Below, in pieces: positions 7,506-17,532 of a stretch of DNA of 19,058 bases (position 1 is its first letter; each line of letters starts with the position of its first letter). Under the pieces are notes generated by a model. It saw only the letters and a program-made list of their open reading frames with translations, ran no database searches and was not told the origin of the DNA. The DNA comes from JAUNSR01 sp036655755 (GTDB lineage: Bacteria; Bacteroidota; Bacteroidia; Bacteroidales; JAUNSR01): NCBI GenBank assembly GCA_036655755.1, contig JAVVPN010000055.1, forward strand, positions 1-19,058, read 5' to 3'. Made by a program: the position numbers and the translations under genes.

Positions 7506-7513
7506 TCATTTTG
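7506..7513 (+). promoter_or_regulatory. Candidate -7 promoter element (TCATTTTG) for the dapF cluster
   Basis: TCATTTTG followed by C matches TAnnTTTG at all but one position and lies 59 bases before the dapF start, a spacing similar to that of the ychF element. A T-run at about 7478-7483 could be a weak -33 equivalent. This is the best promoter candidate I find in the gap, but it is not exact. Confidence 0.35.
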
Positions 7514-7572
7514 CACTAATTTAGCAGATATAAATAACAATATAAGCCATATTATCACATATTATTATCAAT

Positions 7573-8409
7573 ATGAAGTTTACAAAGATGCACGGAGCCG
7601 GAAATGACTACATCTATCTGTACGACCCGCATCATAAAATAGAAAATCCGGAAGCATTGGCCATCCGAATGAGCGATCGCCATTTCGGCATCGGCGCAGA
7701 CGGTATTGTGCTGATTCTTCCTTCCGACAAAGCCGACTTCCGGATGCGTATGTTTAACGCAGACGGTTCGGAAGCACAAATGTGCGGCAATGCCTCACGC
7801 TGTGTCGGTAAATACGTTTACGAAAAAAGGTTGACCGATAAGACGCACGTCCGGCTCGAAACCAAAGCGGGTATTAAGATACTGGCATTACAGGTTGAAG
7901 GCGGAAAGGTAAAGTCGGTAATGGTGGATATGGGCGAACCGATATTGGCGCCTGCGTCGATTCCGGTACAACTGCCGGGCGACAGCATTGTAAACCGCGA
8001 AGTGGTAATGTCGGCCCAATCGGAACAGATCACCTGCGTTTCGATGGGAAACCCTCATACGGTGCTATTCGTTGATTCGATGGAAACAACAGACGTACAC
8101 GGACGTGGTGTGGCGATTGAAAACGATCCGCTGTTTCCGGAACGTACCAATGTAGAATTTATCGAAATAGAATCGCCTACCCGACTGCGAATGCGGGTGT
8201 GGGAACGCGGATCGGGCGAAACACTGGCTTGTGGCACCGGTGCTTGTGCTTCCGTGGTAGCGGGCGTATTAAATGGCAGATGTGAGCGTGATTGTGCGGT
8301 AAACTTATTGGGAGGCACATTACAGATTCGTTGGGACGAAACTTCCAATCATGTATTTCTGAGCGGCGACGCAACCAACGTGTTCGAAGGAGAATGGGTA
8401 GAATCATAA
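7573..8409 (+). CDS. dapF: Diaminopimelate epimerase
   Basis: A cofactor-independent racemase that converts LL-2,6-diaminopimelate to the meso form used in peptidoglycan cross-links and as the lysine precursor. The 278-residue protein begins with the classic MKFTKMHGAGNDYI. Both catalytic cysteines of the two-base mechanism are present: C71 in NADGSEAQMCGN and C220 in ETLACGTGAC, with E216 just before the latter. The two pseudo-symmetric domains have normal length. dapL follows after 46 bases and makes the exact substrate of this enzyme, so the pair forms the DapL branch of the pathway. As the first gene after a terminator and a long AT-rich gap, it is probably the promoter-proximal gene of the six-gene run. 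No oddities seen. Confidence 0.97.
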   Translation: MKFTKMHGAGNDYIYLYDPHHKIENPEALAIRMSDRHFGIGADGIVLILPSDKADFRMRMFNADGSEAQMCGNASRCVGKYVYEKRLTDKTHVRLETKAGIKILALQVEGGKVKSVMVDMGEPILAPASIPVQLPGDSIVNREVVMSAQSEQITCVSMGNPHTVLFVDSMETTDVHGRGVAIENDPLFPERTNVEFIEIESPTRLRMRVWERGSGETLACGTGACASVVAGVLNGRCERDCAVNLLGGTLQIRWDETSNHVFLSGDATNVFEGEWVES

Positions 8410-8455
8410 TCCGGCGAAAGAATCCAACATTATCAAACTGAAATGATTAAACAAG

Positions 8456-9688
8456 ATGGCATTGATTAACGGACAATTTTTGAAACTGACAGAAAATTAC
8501 CTGTTTTCAGAAATATCGAAACGCATAAATACATTCAAAGTGATCCATCCGCAAGCGAAAGTGATTCGTTTGGGGATCGGAGATGTGACCTTACCGCTTA
8601 TTCCAAGCGTAACGCAGGCATTGCATGAGGCAGTCGAAGAGATGGGGAACAAAGATACCTTCAGAGGATACGGCCCTGAGCAGGGATACCGATTTCTGAT
8701 CGATAAAATCATCAAACACGATTTCGAGGCGCGCGGTGTCAGCATCGATCCGAGCGAAGTGTTCATCAGCGACGGTGCGAAAAGCGATCTCGGAAATATC
8801 GGCGATATTTTCTGTAAAGACAACCGCGTAGCAATTACCGACCCCGTTTATCCTGTATATATCGACACCAACGTGATCGGTTATCGGGCAGGCGAGATGC
8901 AGGAAGACGGCAAATGGAGCAATATCGTCTATATTCCCTGTACCGCCGAAAACAAATTCGTCCCCGCACTGCCCGAGGAGCGCCCCGACATCATCTACCT
9001 GTGCTACCCGAACAACCCGACCGGCACCACACTCACCAAGCACGAATTAAAGAAATGGGTCGATTATGCCCTTAAGAATAAAGTGGTGATTCTGTTTGAT
9101 GCCGCTTACGAAGCGTTCATCACCCAAAAAGAGGTACCCCACTCCATTTATGAGATCAAAGGCGCCAAGAAAGTGGCCATCGAGTTTCGCAGTTTCTCCA
9201 AGACGGCGGGCTTTACCGGATTGCGTTGCGGCTATACCGTGATTCCGAAAGAACTTTCGGGTTTCCGTTCAGGAGGCGAAGAGGTATCGCTCAACAAATT
9301 ATGGAGCCGCCGCCAGAGTTGTAAGTTCAACGGTACGGCCTATATCATTCAGAAAGCGGCCGAAGCGATTTATAGTCGCAAAGGGATGCAGGAGATTCGC
9401 GAAAACATCGATTACTATATGGAAAACGCCCGCATCATCCGAAAAGGGCTCGAAAGCATCGGCCTGCAAGTGTATGGCGGCATAAACGCTCCTTACATCT
9501 GGCTCAAAACACCGGGAGATATCAGCTCATGGAAGTTTTTCGAACGGATGCTCTATGAATGTCATATCGTAGGAACGCCCGGCGTAGGATTTGGTCCGGA
9601 AGGCGAAGGCTATTTCCGTCTTACCGCCTTTGGCAACCGTGAAGAGGTGATCGAGGCGGTCGAACGTATCAAAAAGTGGAAAATCTAA
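8456..9688 (+). CDS. dapL: LL-diaminopimelate aminotransferase
   Basis: A PLP-dependent fold-type I aminotransferase that converts tetrahydrodipicolinate directly to LL-diaminopimelate with glutamate as donor, bypassing the DapD/C/E acyl steps. The 410-residue product starts MALINGQFLKLTENYLFSEI, a typical DapL N-terminus, and has the GYGPEQGYRFL block and the YPNNPTG motif (N187 contacts PLP). D215 and Y218 lie in FDAAYEAF, and the PLP lysine is K249 in FRSFSKTAGFTG. The GLRCGYT stretch that follows is also typical. An upstream out-of-frame ATG at 8443 opens only a short reading frame and was not used. It lies between dapF and asnA with gaps of 46 and 40 bases. It consumes glutamate and releases 2-oxoglutarate, which ties it metabolically to gltBD downstream. 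Confidence 0.97.
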   Translation: MALINGQFLKLTENYLFSEISKRINTFKVIHPQAKVIRLGIGDVTLPLIPSVTQALHEAVEEMGNKDTFRGYGPEQGYRFLIDKIIKHDFEARGVSIDPSEVFISDGAKSDLGNIGDIFCKDNRVAITDPVYPVYIDTNVIGYRAGEMQEDGKWSNIVYIPCTAENKFVPALPEERPDIIYLCYPNNPTGTTLTKHELKKWVDYALKNKVVILFDAAYEAFITQKEVPHSIYEIKGAKKVAIEFRSFSKTAGFTGLRCGYTVIPKELSGFRSGGEEVSLNKLWSRRQSCKFNGTAYIIQKAAEAIYSRKGMQEIRENIDYYMENARIIRKGLESIGLQVYGGINAPYIWLKTPGDISSWKFFERMLYECHIVGTPGVGFGPEGEGYFRLTAFGNREEVIEAVERIKKWKI

Positions 9689-9728
9689 TGATTTGAAAAC
9701 TATATACTCACCTTAAAAAAGTTGCTTT

Positions 9729-10763
9729 ATGTCGTTGTATATACCAAAAAACTACCGGCCGAAACTGGTTCCGGAAACGATGGAAGAAGCCATCAAAACG
9801 TTGAAACAATCTTTTCAACAAGCGCTGTCCACTCAGTTGAATCTGCGCCGCGTTACGGCTCCGCTGTTCGTAACCTCGGGCACCGGCATCAATGACGATC
9901 TCAACGGTACCGAAAAAGCCGTGAGCTTCGAAATCAAGGATCTGGGCAACCGACGCGCCGAAGTGGTCCACTCGCTGGCCAAATGGAAACGGATGAAACT
10001 GGGATCAGCAGGTATTCCCGCCGGATTTGGGCTATACACCGACATGAATGCAATTCGGGCGGATGAAAAGCTCGACAATATACACTCGCTCTATGTTGAC
10101 CAATGGGATTGGGAGCGCAGCATCACCAAGGAGGATCGCAACCTCGATTTCCTAAAATCGATCGTGAACGATATTTACCAGATTCTGCGTCAGATGGAGC
10201 GGTTAGTATACAATCAGCACCCGCACATCACCCCCACATTGCCCGAAAACATCACCTTTCTCCATACAGAAGATCTGCTTGCCGAATATCCCGACCTGGC
10301 ACCGGCGGAACGTGAAAAAATGGCGGCCCGCAAATACGGCGCTATTTTTCTGATCGGTATCGGAGCCGAATTGGTAAACGGACAGAAGCACGACGGCCGT
10401 GCTCCCGACTATGATGACTGGACTACCCCTACCACACCCGGCCATAAAGGACTCAACGGCGATATCATCCTTTGGAATCCGATACTGGAAAACTCATTCG
10501 AAATATCATCCATGGGAATCCGCGTAGACAAGGCGGCTTTACTCAAACAGCTCGAACTGGAAGATTGTGTCGACCGCAAAGAGCTTACTTTCCATAAATC
10601 TCTTCTCGAAGACAAAATTCCACTTTCAATCGGAGGCGGAATCGGTCAGTCTCGTTTATGCATGTTCTTCCTTCGTTGCGCCCATATCGGCGAGGTTCAA
10701 TCCTCCATCTGGTCCGACGAAATGATTGAAGAATGCCGTAACCATCAAATTCTATTAAAATAA
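9729..10763 (+). CDS. asnA: Aspartate-ammonia ligase (ammonia-dependent asparagine synthetase)
   Basis: Makes asparagine from aspartate, free ammonium and ATP, releasing AMP and pyrophosphate, through a beta-aspartyl-AMP intermediate. It is a dimeric enzyme built on the class II aminoacyl-tRNA synthetase fold. The 344-residue product is close to the E. coli length (330). The PAGFGLYTDMNAIRADE block (P97 onward), YVDQWDWE at 122-129 and the GGGIGQSR nucleotide-binding motif (302-309) are characteristic of AsnA and rule out AsnB, which would show an N-terminal Cys2 glutaminase domain. It ends 7 bases before glnN, so co-transcription is close to certain. Placing an ammonium-consuming synthetase immediately ahead of glutamine synthetase suggests shared nitrogen control. 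The protein appears intact. Confidence 0.96.
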   Translation: MSLYIPKNYRPKLVPETMEEAIKTLKQSFQQALSTQLNLRRVTAPLFVTSGTGINDDLNGTEKAVSFEIKDLGNRRAEVVHSLAKWKRMKLGSAGIPAGFGLYTDMNAIRADEKLDNIHSLYVDQWDWERSITKEDRNLDFLKSIVNDIYQILRQMERLVYNQHPHITPTLPENITFLHTEDLLAEYPDLAPAEREKMAARKYGAIFLIGIGAELVNGQKHDGRAPDYDDWTTPTTPGHKGLNGDIILWNPILENSFEISSMGIRVDKAALLKQLELEDCVDRKELTFHKSLLEDKIPLSIGGGIGQSRLCMFFLRCAHIGEVQSSIWSDEMIEECRNHQILLK

Positions 10764-10770
10764 AATACCC

Positions 10771-12960
10771 ATGAGCAGTTTAAGATTTAAGGTAGTAGAT
10801 GAGGCTTTTAAACGAAAAGCCAAAACCCCTGAGGCAAAAAAAGAGCGTCCGTCCGATTATTTCGGCGAAATGGTGTTCGGTCGCGACAAGATGCAAAAAT
10901 ATTTGTCAAAACGCACTTACTCTACATTGATCGAATCGATCGACAAAGGTATTCCGTTGAGCCGTGAAATCGCCGACGGAGTAGCTACGGGAATGAAGCA
11001 ATGGGCCATGGAACGAGGCGTTACCCATTATACACATTGGTTTCAGCCCCTCACGGGAGGTACAGCCGAAAAACACGATGCTTTCATAGAAAAAAATTTC
11101 CAGGGAGGTGTATTAGAAGAATTCTCCGGGAAATTATTGATCCAACAAGAGCCGGACGCTTCGAGCTTTCCGAATGGCGGTATTCGTAATACGTTTGAGG
11201 CAAGAGGATATTCAGCATGGGATCCCTCTTCTCCGGCTTTCGTTGTTGGCGATACGCTTTGTATTCCCACCATATTCATCGCCTATACAGGCGAGGCACT
11301 CGATTATAAAACCCCATTGCTGAAAGCGATTAATGCGCTCGACAAAGCTGCCGTAGAGGTATGTCGCTATTTTGATCCCTCCGTCAGCAAGGTTACCACG
11401 TTTCTGGGTTGGGAGCAGGAATACTTCTTGGTTGACGAAGCCTTGTGGTCGGCACGTCCCGATCTGATGCTTACCGGACGAACGTTGATGGGGCACGAAA
11501 GTGCAAAAAACCAGCAGTTGGAAGATCATTATTTCGGCTCGATTCCTACCCGCGTACTCGCTTTTATGACCGAACTCGAACAAGAGTCGTTGCGACTGGG
11601 CATTCCGGTAAAAACGCGCCACAACGAAGTAGCACCCAACCAATTCGAACTCGCGCCCATCTATGAAGAAACCAACCTTGCCAACGACCACAACCTGTTG
11701 GTGATGTCGCTGATGGAACGGGTAGCCCGCAAACACGACTTCCGTGTATTGCTGCATGAAAAACCCTTCAAGGGAATCAACGGATCGGGCAAGCACAACA
11801 ACTGGTCGCTTGGTACCGATACGGGTGTAAACCTGCTTTCACCGGGTAAAAACGATGTTGAAAACTTGCAGTTCATCACCTTTTTGGTCAATATCCTGAT
11901 GGCGGTGTACAAACGCAACGGTTTGCTCAAATCATCCATCAACTCTGCCACCAATGCACATCGTTTGGGAGCGAACGAAGCGCCTCCCGCAATTATATCG
12001 GTATTCTTAGGCAAGCAGATCACGGAGGTTCTCAATAAGCTGGAGAACGCCACCGTCGACGAAGCAATCGTATTCGATAAGAAAGTGGGTATGAAATTGG
12101 GCGTAGCCCATATCCCGGAGATTCTACTCGACAATACCGACCGCAACCGTACTTCGCCGTTCGCCTTTACGGGCAACCGTTTCGAGTTTCGTGCGGTAGG
12201 TTCCTCCGCAAACTGTGCGGGTGCCATGATCGTACTCGATACGGCGGTAGCCGAACAATTGAAAGAATTCAAGAAAGAGGTGGATGCGCTCATCGCAAAG
12301 GGAATGCTGAAAGAGAAAGCCATATTTGCCGTTATCAAAAAATACATTTCCATCTGCAAACCGATTCGTTTCGACGGCAACGGTTATAGCGACGAATGGA
12401 AAGAAGAGGCCGCCCGCCGTGGGTTGGATTGCGAAACCAGCATCCCGGTAACCTACGATTATTACCTCAATCCCGACGTGGTGGAGATGTTTGCCGCATG
12501 CAATGTATTGAGCGAAGTGGAGCTCCATTCTCGTTGCGAAGTGAAATGGGAGATGTACACCAAGAAGATTCAGATTGAAGCGCGTGTATTGGGCGATTTG
12601 GCCATGAACCACATCATTCCTGTGGCTTCGCGTTACCAGTCGCTCCTTTCCGACAATGTGATCAAGGTGAAACAAATCTTCGACGAAACCGAAGTGCCCG
12701 AAATCATTGCTCAGGATCGTAAGATCATCCGTAACATCGCCCGTCACATCAGTGCGATATCCGATATGACCGACCGCATGATCGAAAGCCGAAAAGTGGC
12801 CAACAAGATAGAGTCGGAACGTGAAAAGGCCATCGCATACCATGATACCATCGTTCCGTTGATGGAGGAGATACGCTACCATATCGACAAACTCGAGCTG
12901 ATCGTTGACGATGAGATGTGGGCGCTTCCGAAATACCGCGAACTATTATTCATCCGATAA
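10771..12960 (+). CDS. glnN: Type III glutamine synthetase
   Basis: Condenses glutamate and ammonium with ATP to glutamine. At 729 residues it is far longer than type I (about 470) and matches GSIII, the form first studied in Bacteroides. The GSIII N-terminal block THYTHWFQPLTGGTAEKHD is present at about 90-108. Active-site features include GWEQEYF (E215, E217), NEVAPNQFELAPIYEETN, the KGINGSGKHNNWS block (334-346, including H342) and DRNRTSPFAFTGNRFEFR (457-474) with its ATP/glutamate-binding arginines. A helical C-terminal region (about 590-729) is typical of the family. The type I adenylylation motif NLYDLPP is absent, so ATase control of the GlnE kind is not expected. It starts 7 bases after asnA and lies 40 bases ahead of gltB, forming the GS half of a GS-GOGAT pair. 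Confidence 0.97.
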   Translation: MSSLRFKVVDEAFKRKAKTPEAKKERPSDYFGEMVFGRDKMQKYLSKRTYSTLIESIDKGIPLSREIADGVATGMKQWAMERGVTHYTHWFQPLTGGTAEKHDAFIEKNFQGGVLEEFSGKLLIQQEPDASSFPNGGIRNTFEARGYSAWDPSSPAFVVGDTLCIPTIFIAYTGEALDYKTPLLKAINALDKAAVEVCRYFDPSVSKVTTFLGWEQEYFLVDEALWSARPDLMLTGRTLMGHESAKNQQLEDHYFGSIPTRVLAFMTELEQESLRLGIPVKTRHNEVAPNQFELAPIYEETNLANDHNLLVMSLMERVARKHDFRVLLHEKPFKGINGSGKHNNWSLGTDTGVNLLSPGKNDVENLQFITFLVNILMAVYKRNGLLKSSINSATNAHRLGANEAPPAIISVFLGKQITEVLNKLENATVDEAIVFDKKVGMKLGVAHIPEILLDNTDRNRTSPFAFTGNRFEFRAVGSSANCAGAMIVLDTAVAEQLKEFKKEVDALIAKGMLKEKAIFAVIKKYISICKPIRFDGNGYSDEWKEEAARRGLDCETSIPVTYDYYLNPDVVEMFAACNVLSEVELHSRCEVKWEMYTKKIQIEARVLGDLAMNHIIPVASRYQSLLSDNVIKVKQIFDETEVPEIIAQDRKIIRNIARHISAISDMTDRMIESRKVANKIESEREKAIAYHDTIVPLMEEIRYHIDKLELIVDDEMWALPKYRELLFIR

Positions 12961-13000
12961 ACCGCCTCATTTTCAACCTACTTTTACCAACAAATAAGAG

Positions 13001-16000
13001 ATGCAACAAAACAAGATTCATTTACAAAAAGGACTATACGATCCGGCCCACGAGCACGATGCTTGTGGCGTCGGATTAGTCGCAAATATATACGGTGAAG
13101 GATCGCACTCGATTGTCGAGAACGGTCTGACAGTGCTCGAACATATGAACCACCGCGGTGCAGAGGGTGCCGATCCGCTTTCGGGCGACGGTGCGGGAAT
13201 CACCGTACAGATTCCGCACGAATTTATTCTGGCCCAAGGCATTGCCGTTCCTGCGAAAGGTGAATACGGTACAGGATTGGTTTTCCTACCGAAAGCGGAA
13301 GCCGAACAGAAACAACGTATCCGCGAAATCGAAGCGATGATTGCCGCCGAAGGGTTACGCCTGTTTGCCTGGCGCGACGTTCCGGTAAACAGCGCTATTC
13401 TGGGAGAAAGCTCAGGTAAAAGCGAACCGGCCGTAAAACAGCTGTTCGTAACAGTAGCTGCCGATCGCGAAATCAGTCTCGAACTGCGTCTGTATCTGCT
13501 TCGTAAAAAAGTGGAGAAACGAATGCTCGAGCAAGAAGCCGACGAGTCGTGCTATTTCGTATCGTTATCTTCTAAACGGATGGTGTATAAAGGGATGCTT
13601 ACCACTACCCAGTTGCGTAACTATTATCCCGATCTGACCGACGAACATTTTACCAGTGCCATCGCATTGGTACACTCCCGGTTCAGCACCAACACGTTCC
13701 CGTCGTGGCGTCTGGCACAACCATTCCGGTTATTGGCCCACAATGGCGAAATCAATACCATTAAAGGAAACCGCCGCTGGATGGAAGCGCGCGAAAGCGT
13801 GCTGCAATCGGAACAGATGGGCGATCTGCGCAAACTGAGCCCGATCGTTCAGCCTCGCATGAGCGACAGCGCATCCCTCGACAATGTGCTCGAATATTTC
13901 CTGATGGCGGGTATGAGCCTGCCCCACGCACTGGCGATGCTGGTACCCGAAAGTTTCAACGAAAAGAATCCCATCTCACCCGAACTGAAAGCGTTTTACG
14001 AATATCACAGTATCCTGATGGAAGCTTGGGACGGCCCCGCCACCCTCCTGTTTACCGACGGCCGTTATGCCGGCGGAATGCTCGACCGTAATGGTCTGCG
14101 TCCTGCCCGCTACCTCATCACCAGCGACGGAATGCTCGTTATCGCATCCGAAGCGGGGGTATTGCCGTTCGATACTTACCAAATCAAGGAGAAAGGACGC
14201 TTGAAACCGGGACGCATCATGATGGTCGATACGGCGATCGGCAAGATTTATCAGGATCAGGAATTGAAAGCCGTATTGGCTGCCGAACATCCGTATGGCG
14301 AATGGCTCCACAAAAACCGCATCAAACTCGACCAAATCAGTTCCGGGCGAACTACTGTACATTCGGTAGCCGAACTTACCCGTCGCCTCAACGCGTTCGG
14401 TTATCATAAAGAAGATATCCAATCGTTGCTGCTGCCGATGGCACGCGAAGGAAACGAACCGATTAGTTCGATGGGTAACGATACCCCCATCGCCCTCTTC
14501 TCGAAGAAGCCGCAACTCTTCTTCAATTATTTCCGCCAACAGTTCGCCCAGGTAACCAATCCGCCGATCGATCCGATCCGCGAAGAGTTGGTGATGTCGC
14601 TCAGCACCTATATCGGAGTGATTGATAAGAACCTGCTTGCCCCTTCGGCCGAACATTGCAAAATGGTAGAAGCGAAATCGCCGATTCTTACCAACAAAGA
14701 GATCGATATTCTGCAGAATCTGCGCTACAAAGGATTCCGTACGAAAACCTTCTCGCTTACGTTTCCCATCGCGGCCGGGGTAAAGGGGTTGGAAGAAGCG
14801 ATCGAAAACCTGTGCAAAGGTGCCGAAGAGGCGGTAGACCACGATTATAACTACCTGATATTGTCCGACCGCGAGGTATCCTCGGGGCAGGCGGCCATCC
14901 CTTCGCTGCTTGCCGTTTCGGCCGTACACCAATATCTGGTAAAACATAAAAAACGTCTGCAGACCGCCATCGTGGTGGAAACGGGCGAAGCGCGCGAAAC
15001 CATGCACATGGCCCTGCTAATGGGTTACGGGGCGAGTGCCATCAATCCGTACATGTCGTTCGCTGTAATCGACGACCTGATTCGCCGACAAGAGATTCAG
15101 CTCGATTACGCAAGCGCCGAGAAAAACTATATCAAGGCGCTCAACAAAGGGTTACTCAAAATCATGTCGAAGATGGGGATCTCTACTATGGGTAGCTACA
15201 AGGGGGCGCAGCTTTTCGAAGCAATCGGCATCTCCACCCCGATCATCGACAAATATTTTACCGATACCCCTTCAAAAATCGAAGGTATCGGATTGGAAGA
15301 GATATTCAACGATATCGCTTACTTCCATGCGCTCGCATTCGAAACCGAAGAGGCGCAACTGCAACATGTGGGACTCAATACCTACCGTAAAGATGGCGAA
15401 TATCATGCCTGGAATCCGGAAACGATTGCGACCCTGCAGTTGGCCACCCGTCTGGGAAGTTATAAGAAATTCAAAGAATACACCGCGCTTGTCAATGACA
15501 AGCCGCAACCGGTGTTCTTGCGCGACCGGCTCGACTTCAAACGCAATCCGATCGATATCGCTTCGGTAGAACCGGCAAGCGAAATTACACGTCGGTTCGT
15601 TACGGGGGCGATGTCGTTCGGCTCCATCAGCAAAGAGGCGCACGAAGCGATGGCAATCGCCATGAACCGCCTGGGAGGCAAAAGCAATACCGGCGAAGGG
15701 GGTGAAGATCCCGCGCGTTTCGAACCGGAATGGGACGGAACTTCGCGTCGCAGCGCCATCAAGCAGGTTGCTTCCGGCCGTTTCGGCGTAACAGCCAATT
15801 ATCTGGTAAATGCTGACGAAATACAGATCAAGGTAGCTCAAGGAGCAAAACCGGGCGAAGGGGGCCAGCTTCCGGGCTTCAAGGTAGACGAGGTGATTGC
15901 CAAAACGCGTAAATCGATTCCGGGCATCTCACTCATTTCTCCTCCACCTCACCACGATATTTACTCCATCGAAGATTTGGCCCAGCTGATATTCGATTTA

Positions 16001-17503
16001 CGCAGCGTCAATCCCAAAGCCCGCATCAGCGTGAAGCTGGTGTCTGAAAGCGGTGTGGGTACGATTGCAGCGGGTGTAGCCAAGGCAAAAGCGGATGCCA
16101 TCATCATCAGCGGATGCGAAGGGGGTACGGGTGCCAGTCCGGCCAGTTCGATCCGTCACGCGGGGCTTCCGTCGGAAATCGGTTTGGCTGAAACCCAACA
16201 GGTATTGGTGCTTAACAAACTGCGCGGACAAGTATCGCTCCAGGTAGACGGCCAGCTGAAAACGGGGCGCGACATCATCATTCAGGCCCTGCTCGGAGCC
16301 GAAGAGTTCGGTTTCGCTACAAGCGCCCTCATCGTATTGGGTTGTGTGATGATGCGCAAATGCCATCTGAATACCTGTCCGATGGGAGTTGCCACGCAAA
16401 ATGCGGAACTGCGCGAACGGTTCCTCGGCAAAGCGGAATACCTCATCAACTTCTTTACCTATTTGGCGGAAGAGGTACGCGAGCTGTTGGCCGAAATGGG
16501 ATTCACCTCCCTTGACCAAATTATCGGACGCAGCGATCTGCTGGTGCAGAAAGCCCCTACCGGCAACGAAAAAGTGGATAAAGCGGATCTCTCGCGCCTG
16601 TTGTGGCAGACGGCCGAAGATGAAAACGCGCCGTTGCATAAAACCCAACAGGGATATCAACAGTTACCGCAAACCATCAACAGCGTTTTGGTAAATGATT
16701 TGAGCTCCTTTATCCGCAGTCGTGCCAAAGCCAACTTCCATTATCCGATTCATAATACCGATCGCGCGGTAGGTGCTACCCTTTCGGGAAAAATTGCATC
16801 GGCATATGGCGAAGAGGGACTTCCCGAAGATACCATCCACTGCACCTTCGAAGGGTCGGCCGGACAAAGTTTCGGAGCCTTCCTGGCCAAAGGAATCACG
16901 TTTCGCCTGCGCGGCGAAGCCAACGATTATGTAGGCAAGGGACTTTCAGGAGGACGTATCGTAATCAATCCGCCATTCGACGCCAAGTTCATCGCTCACC
17001 GCAATATCATCGCCGGCAATACGATACTCTACGGCGCCACATCGGGCGAACTGTATGTAAACGGGTGTGTAGGCGAACGCTTCTGCGTGCGCAATAGCGG
17101 CGCTATCGCCGTGGTAGAAGGGGTTGGCGACCATTGCTGCGAATACATGACGGGCGGACGCACCGTCGTACTCGGCAAAACAGGACGCAACTTCGCCGCC
17201 GGTATGAGCGGCGGTATCGCGTATGTATGGGACGAAGAGGGCAACTTCGACGAATCGTGCAATATGGAGATGGTTGAATTATCGCTCATCGAAGACCGAC
17301 AGGATAAAGCGGAACTGCGCTCGCTGCTTGAAAAGCATGTGCATTACACACAGAGCACACTGGCCAAACGGATTCTCGAAAACTGGGAAGAGGCCAAAAA
17401 CCAATTTATCAAAGTGATGCCGATCGAGTACAAACGCATCCTGCAGGAGGAACAGATGCGCAAACTACAAGAGAAGATCGATATTATGCAACGTGATTAT
17501 TAA
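13001..17503 (+). CDS. gltB: Glutamate synthase (NADPH) large subunit
   Basis: The alpha subunit of GOGAT: it releases ammonia from glutamine, channels it to the FMN site and reduces 2-oxoglutarate to glutamate. Domains in 1500 residues: an N-terminal Ntn amidotransferase whose nucleophile is C22 (HDACGVG), exposed after loss of a 21-residue propeptide; a central domain; the FMN-binding barrel (about 850-1230) with TGAMSFGSIS, GEGGQLPGFK and SGCEGGTGASP; the 3Fe-4S cysteines C1115, C1121 and C1126 in a C-x5-C-x4-C pattern; and a glycine-rich GXGXG beta-helix (about 1270-1440). All catalytic and cluster residues are present. The adjacent gltD indicates the pyridine-nucleotide-dependent two-subunit form, not ferredoxin GOGAT. 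Gaps of 40 and 29 bases to its neighbours fit a single transcript. The start at 13001 yields the usual short propeptide. Confidence 0.97.
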   Translation: MQQNKIHLQKGLYDPAHEHDACGVGLVANIYGEGSHSIVENGLTVLEHMNHRGAEGADPLSGDGAGITVQIPHEFILAQGIAVPAKGEYGTGLVFLPKAEAEQKQRIREIEAMIAAEGLRLFAWRDVPVNSAILGESSGKSEPAVKQLFVTVAADREISLELRLYLLRKKVEKRMLEQEADESCYFVSLSSKRMVYKGMLTTTQLRNYYPDLTDEHFTSAIALVHSRFSTNTFPSWRLAQPFRLLAHNGEINTIKGNRRWMEARESVLQSEQMGDLRKLSPIVQPRMSDSASLDNVLEYFLMAGMSLPHALAMLVPESFNEKNPISPELKAFYEYHSILMEAWDGPATLLFTDGRYAGGMLDRNGLRPARYLITSDGMLVIASEAGVLPFDTYQIKEKGRLKPGRIMMVDTAIGKIYQDQELKAVLAAEHPYGEWLHKNRIKLDQISSGRTTVHSVAELTRRLNAFGYHKEDIQSLLLPMAREGNEPISSMGNDTPIALFSKKPQLFFNYFRQQFAQVTNPPIDPIREELVMSLSTYIGVIDKNLLAPSAEHCKMVEAKSPILTNKEIDILQNLRYKGFRTKTFSLTFPIAAGVKGLEEAIENLCKGAEEAVDHDYNYLILSDREVSSGQAAIPSLLAVSAVHQYLVKHKKRLQTAIVVETGEARETMHMALLMGYGASAINPYMSFAVIDDLIRRQEIQLDYASAEKNYIKALNKGLLKIMSKMGISTMGSYKGAQLFEAIGISTPIIDKYFTDTPSKIEGIGLEEIFNDIAYFHALAFETEEAQLQHVGLNTYRKDGEYHAWNPETIATLQLATRLGSYKKFKEYTALVNDKPQPVFLRDRLDFKRNPIDIASVEPASEITRRFVTGAMSFGSISKEAHEAMAIAMNRLGGKSNTGEGGEDPARFEPEWDGTSRRSAIKQVASGRFGVTANYLVNADEIQIKVAQGAKPGEGGQLPGFKVDEVIAKTRKSIPGISLISPPPHHDIYSIEDLAQLIFDLRSVNPKARISVKLVSESGVGTIAAGVAKAKADAIIISGCEGGTGASPASSIRHAGLPSEIGLAETQQVLVLNKLRGQVSLQVDGQLKTGRDIIIQALLGAEEFGFATSALIVLGCVMMRKCHLNTCPMGVATQNAELRERFLGKAEYLINFFTYLAEEVRELLAEMGFTSLDQIIGRSDLLVQKAPTGNEKVDKADLSRLLWQTAEDENAPLHKTQQGYQQLPQTINSVLVNDLSSFIRSRAKANFHYPIHNTDRAVGATLSGKIASAYGEEGLPEDTIHCTFEGSAGQSFGAFLAKGITFRLRGEANDYVGKGLSGGRIVINPPFDAKFIAHRNIIAGNTILYGATSGELYVNGCVGERFCVRNSGAIAVVEGVGDHCCEYMTGGRTVVLGKTGRNFAAGMSGGIAYVWDEEGNFDESCNMEMVELSLIEDRQDKAELRSLLEKHVHYTQSTLAKRILENWEEAKNQFIKVMPIEYKRILQEEQMRKLQEKIDIMQRDY

Positions 17504-17532
17504 TTCCGCAAACGTTTAAAACCGATATAAAA

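Larger units (their letters stand above)
7227..7572. promoter_or_regulatory. AT-rich intergenic regulatory region between ychF and dapF
   Basis: This 346-base gap holds the ychF terminator at its left end, then a moderately mixed stretch to about 7365, then a strongly AT-rich stretch leading to dapF. No open frame of interest, tRNA or recognisable riboswitch is seen. It contains two inverted repeats (7375-7420 and 7458-7473) and a promoter-like octamer (7506-7513), listed separately. As the only long gap before six closely packed genes, it is the likely control region for all of them. Confidence 0.6.

Noticed and set aside
7291..7572. Possible lysine or glutamine riboswitch in the dapF leader
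   Set aside because: The stretch is AT-rich, I find no stable multi-helix fold or conserved core like the L-box, and the candidate transcription start leaves only about 50 bases of leader.
12124..12882. Minus-strand open frame of 252 codons opposite glnN
   Set aside because: Antisense shadow of a conserved catalytic gene; low-complexity His/Phe-rich product and no promoter or start context.
12979..12986. TACTTTTA, a near match to the -7 promoter element just before gltB
   Set aside because: One mismatch, only 14 bases from the start codon and no -33 partner; not enough to propose an internal promoter.
13976..15007. Long minus-strand open frame (343 codons) opposite gltB
   Set aside because: It lies wholly within the coding region of gltB. 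Its product is rich in Phe, Arg and His with no recognisable domain, as expected for the complement of a GC-balanced gene.
17510..17517. Eight-base palindrome AAACGTTT in the gltB-gltD gap
   Set aside because: Too short and too common to support an operator or promoter inside a tightly packed gene pair.
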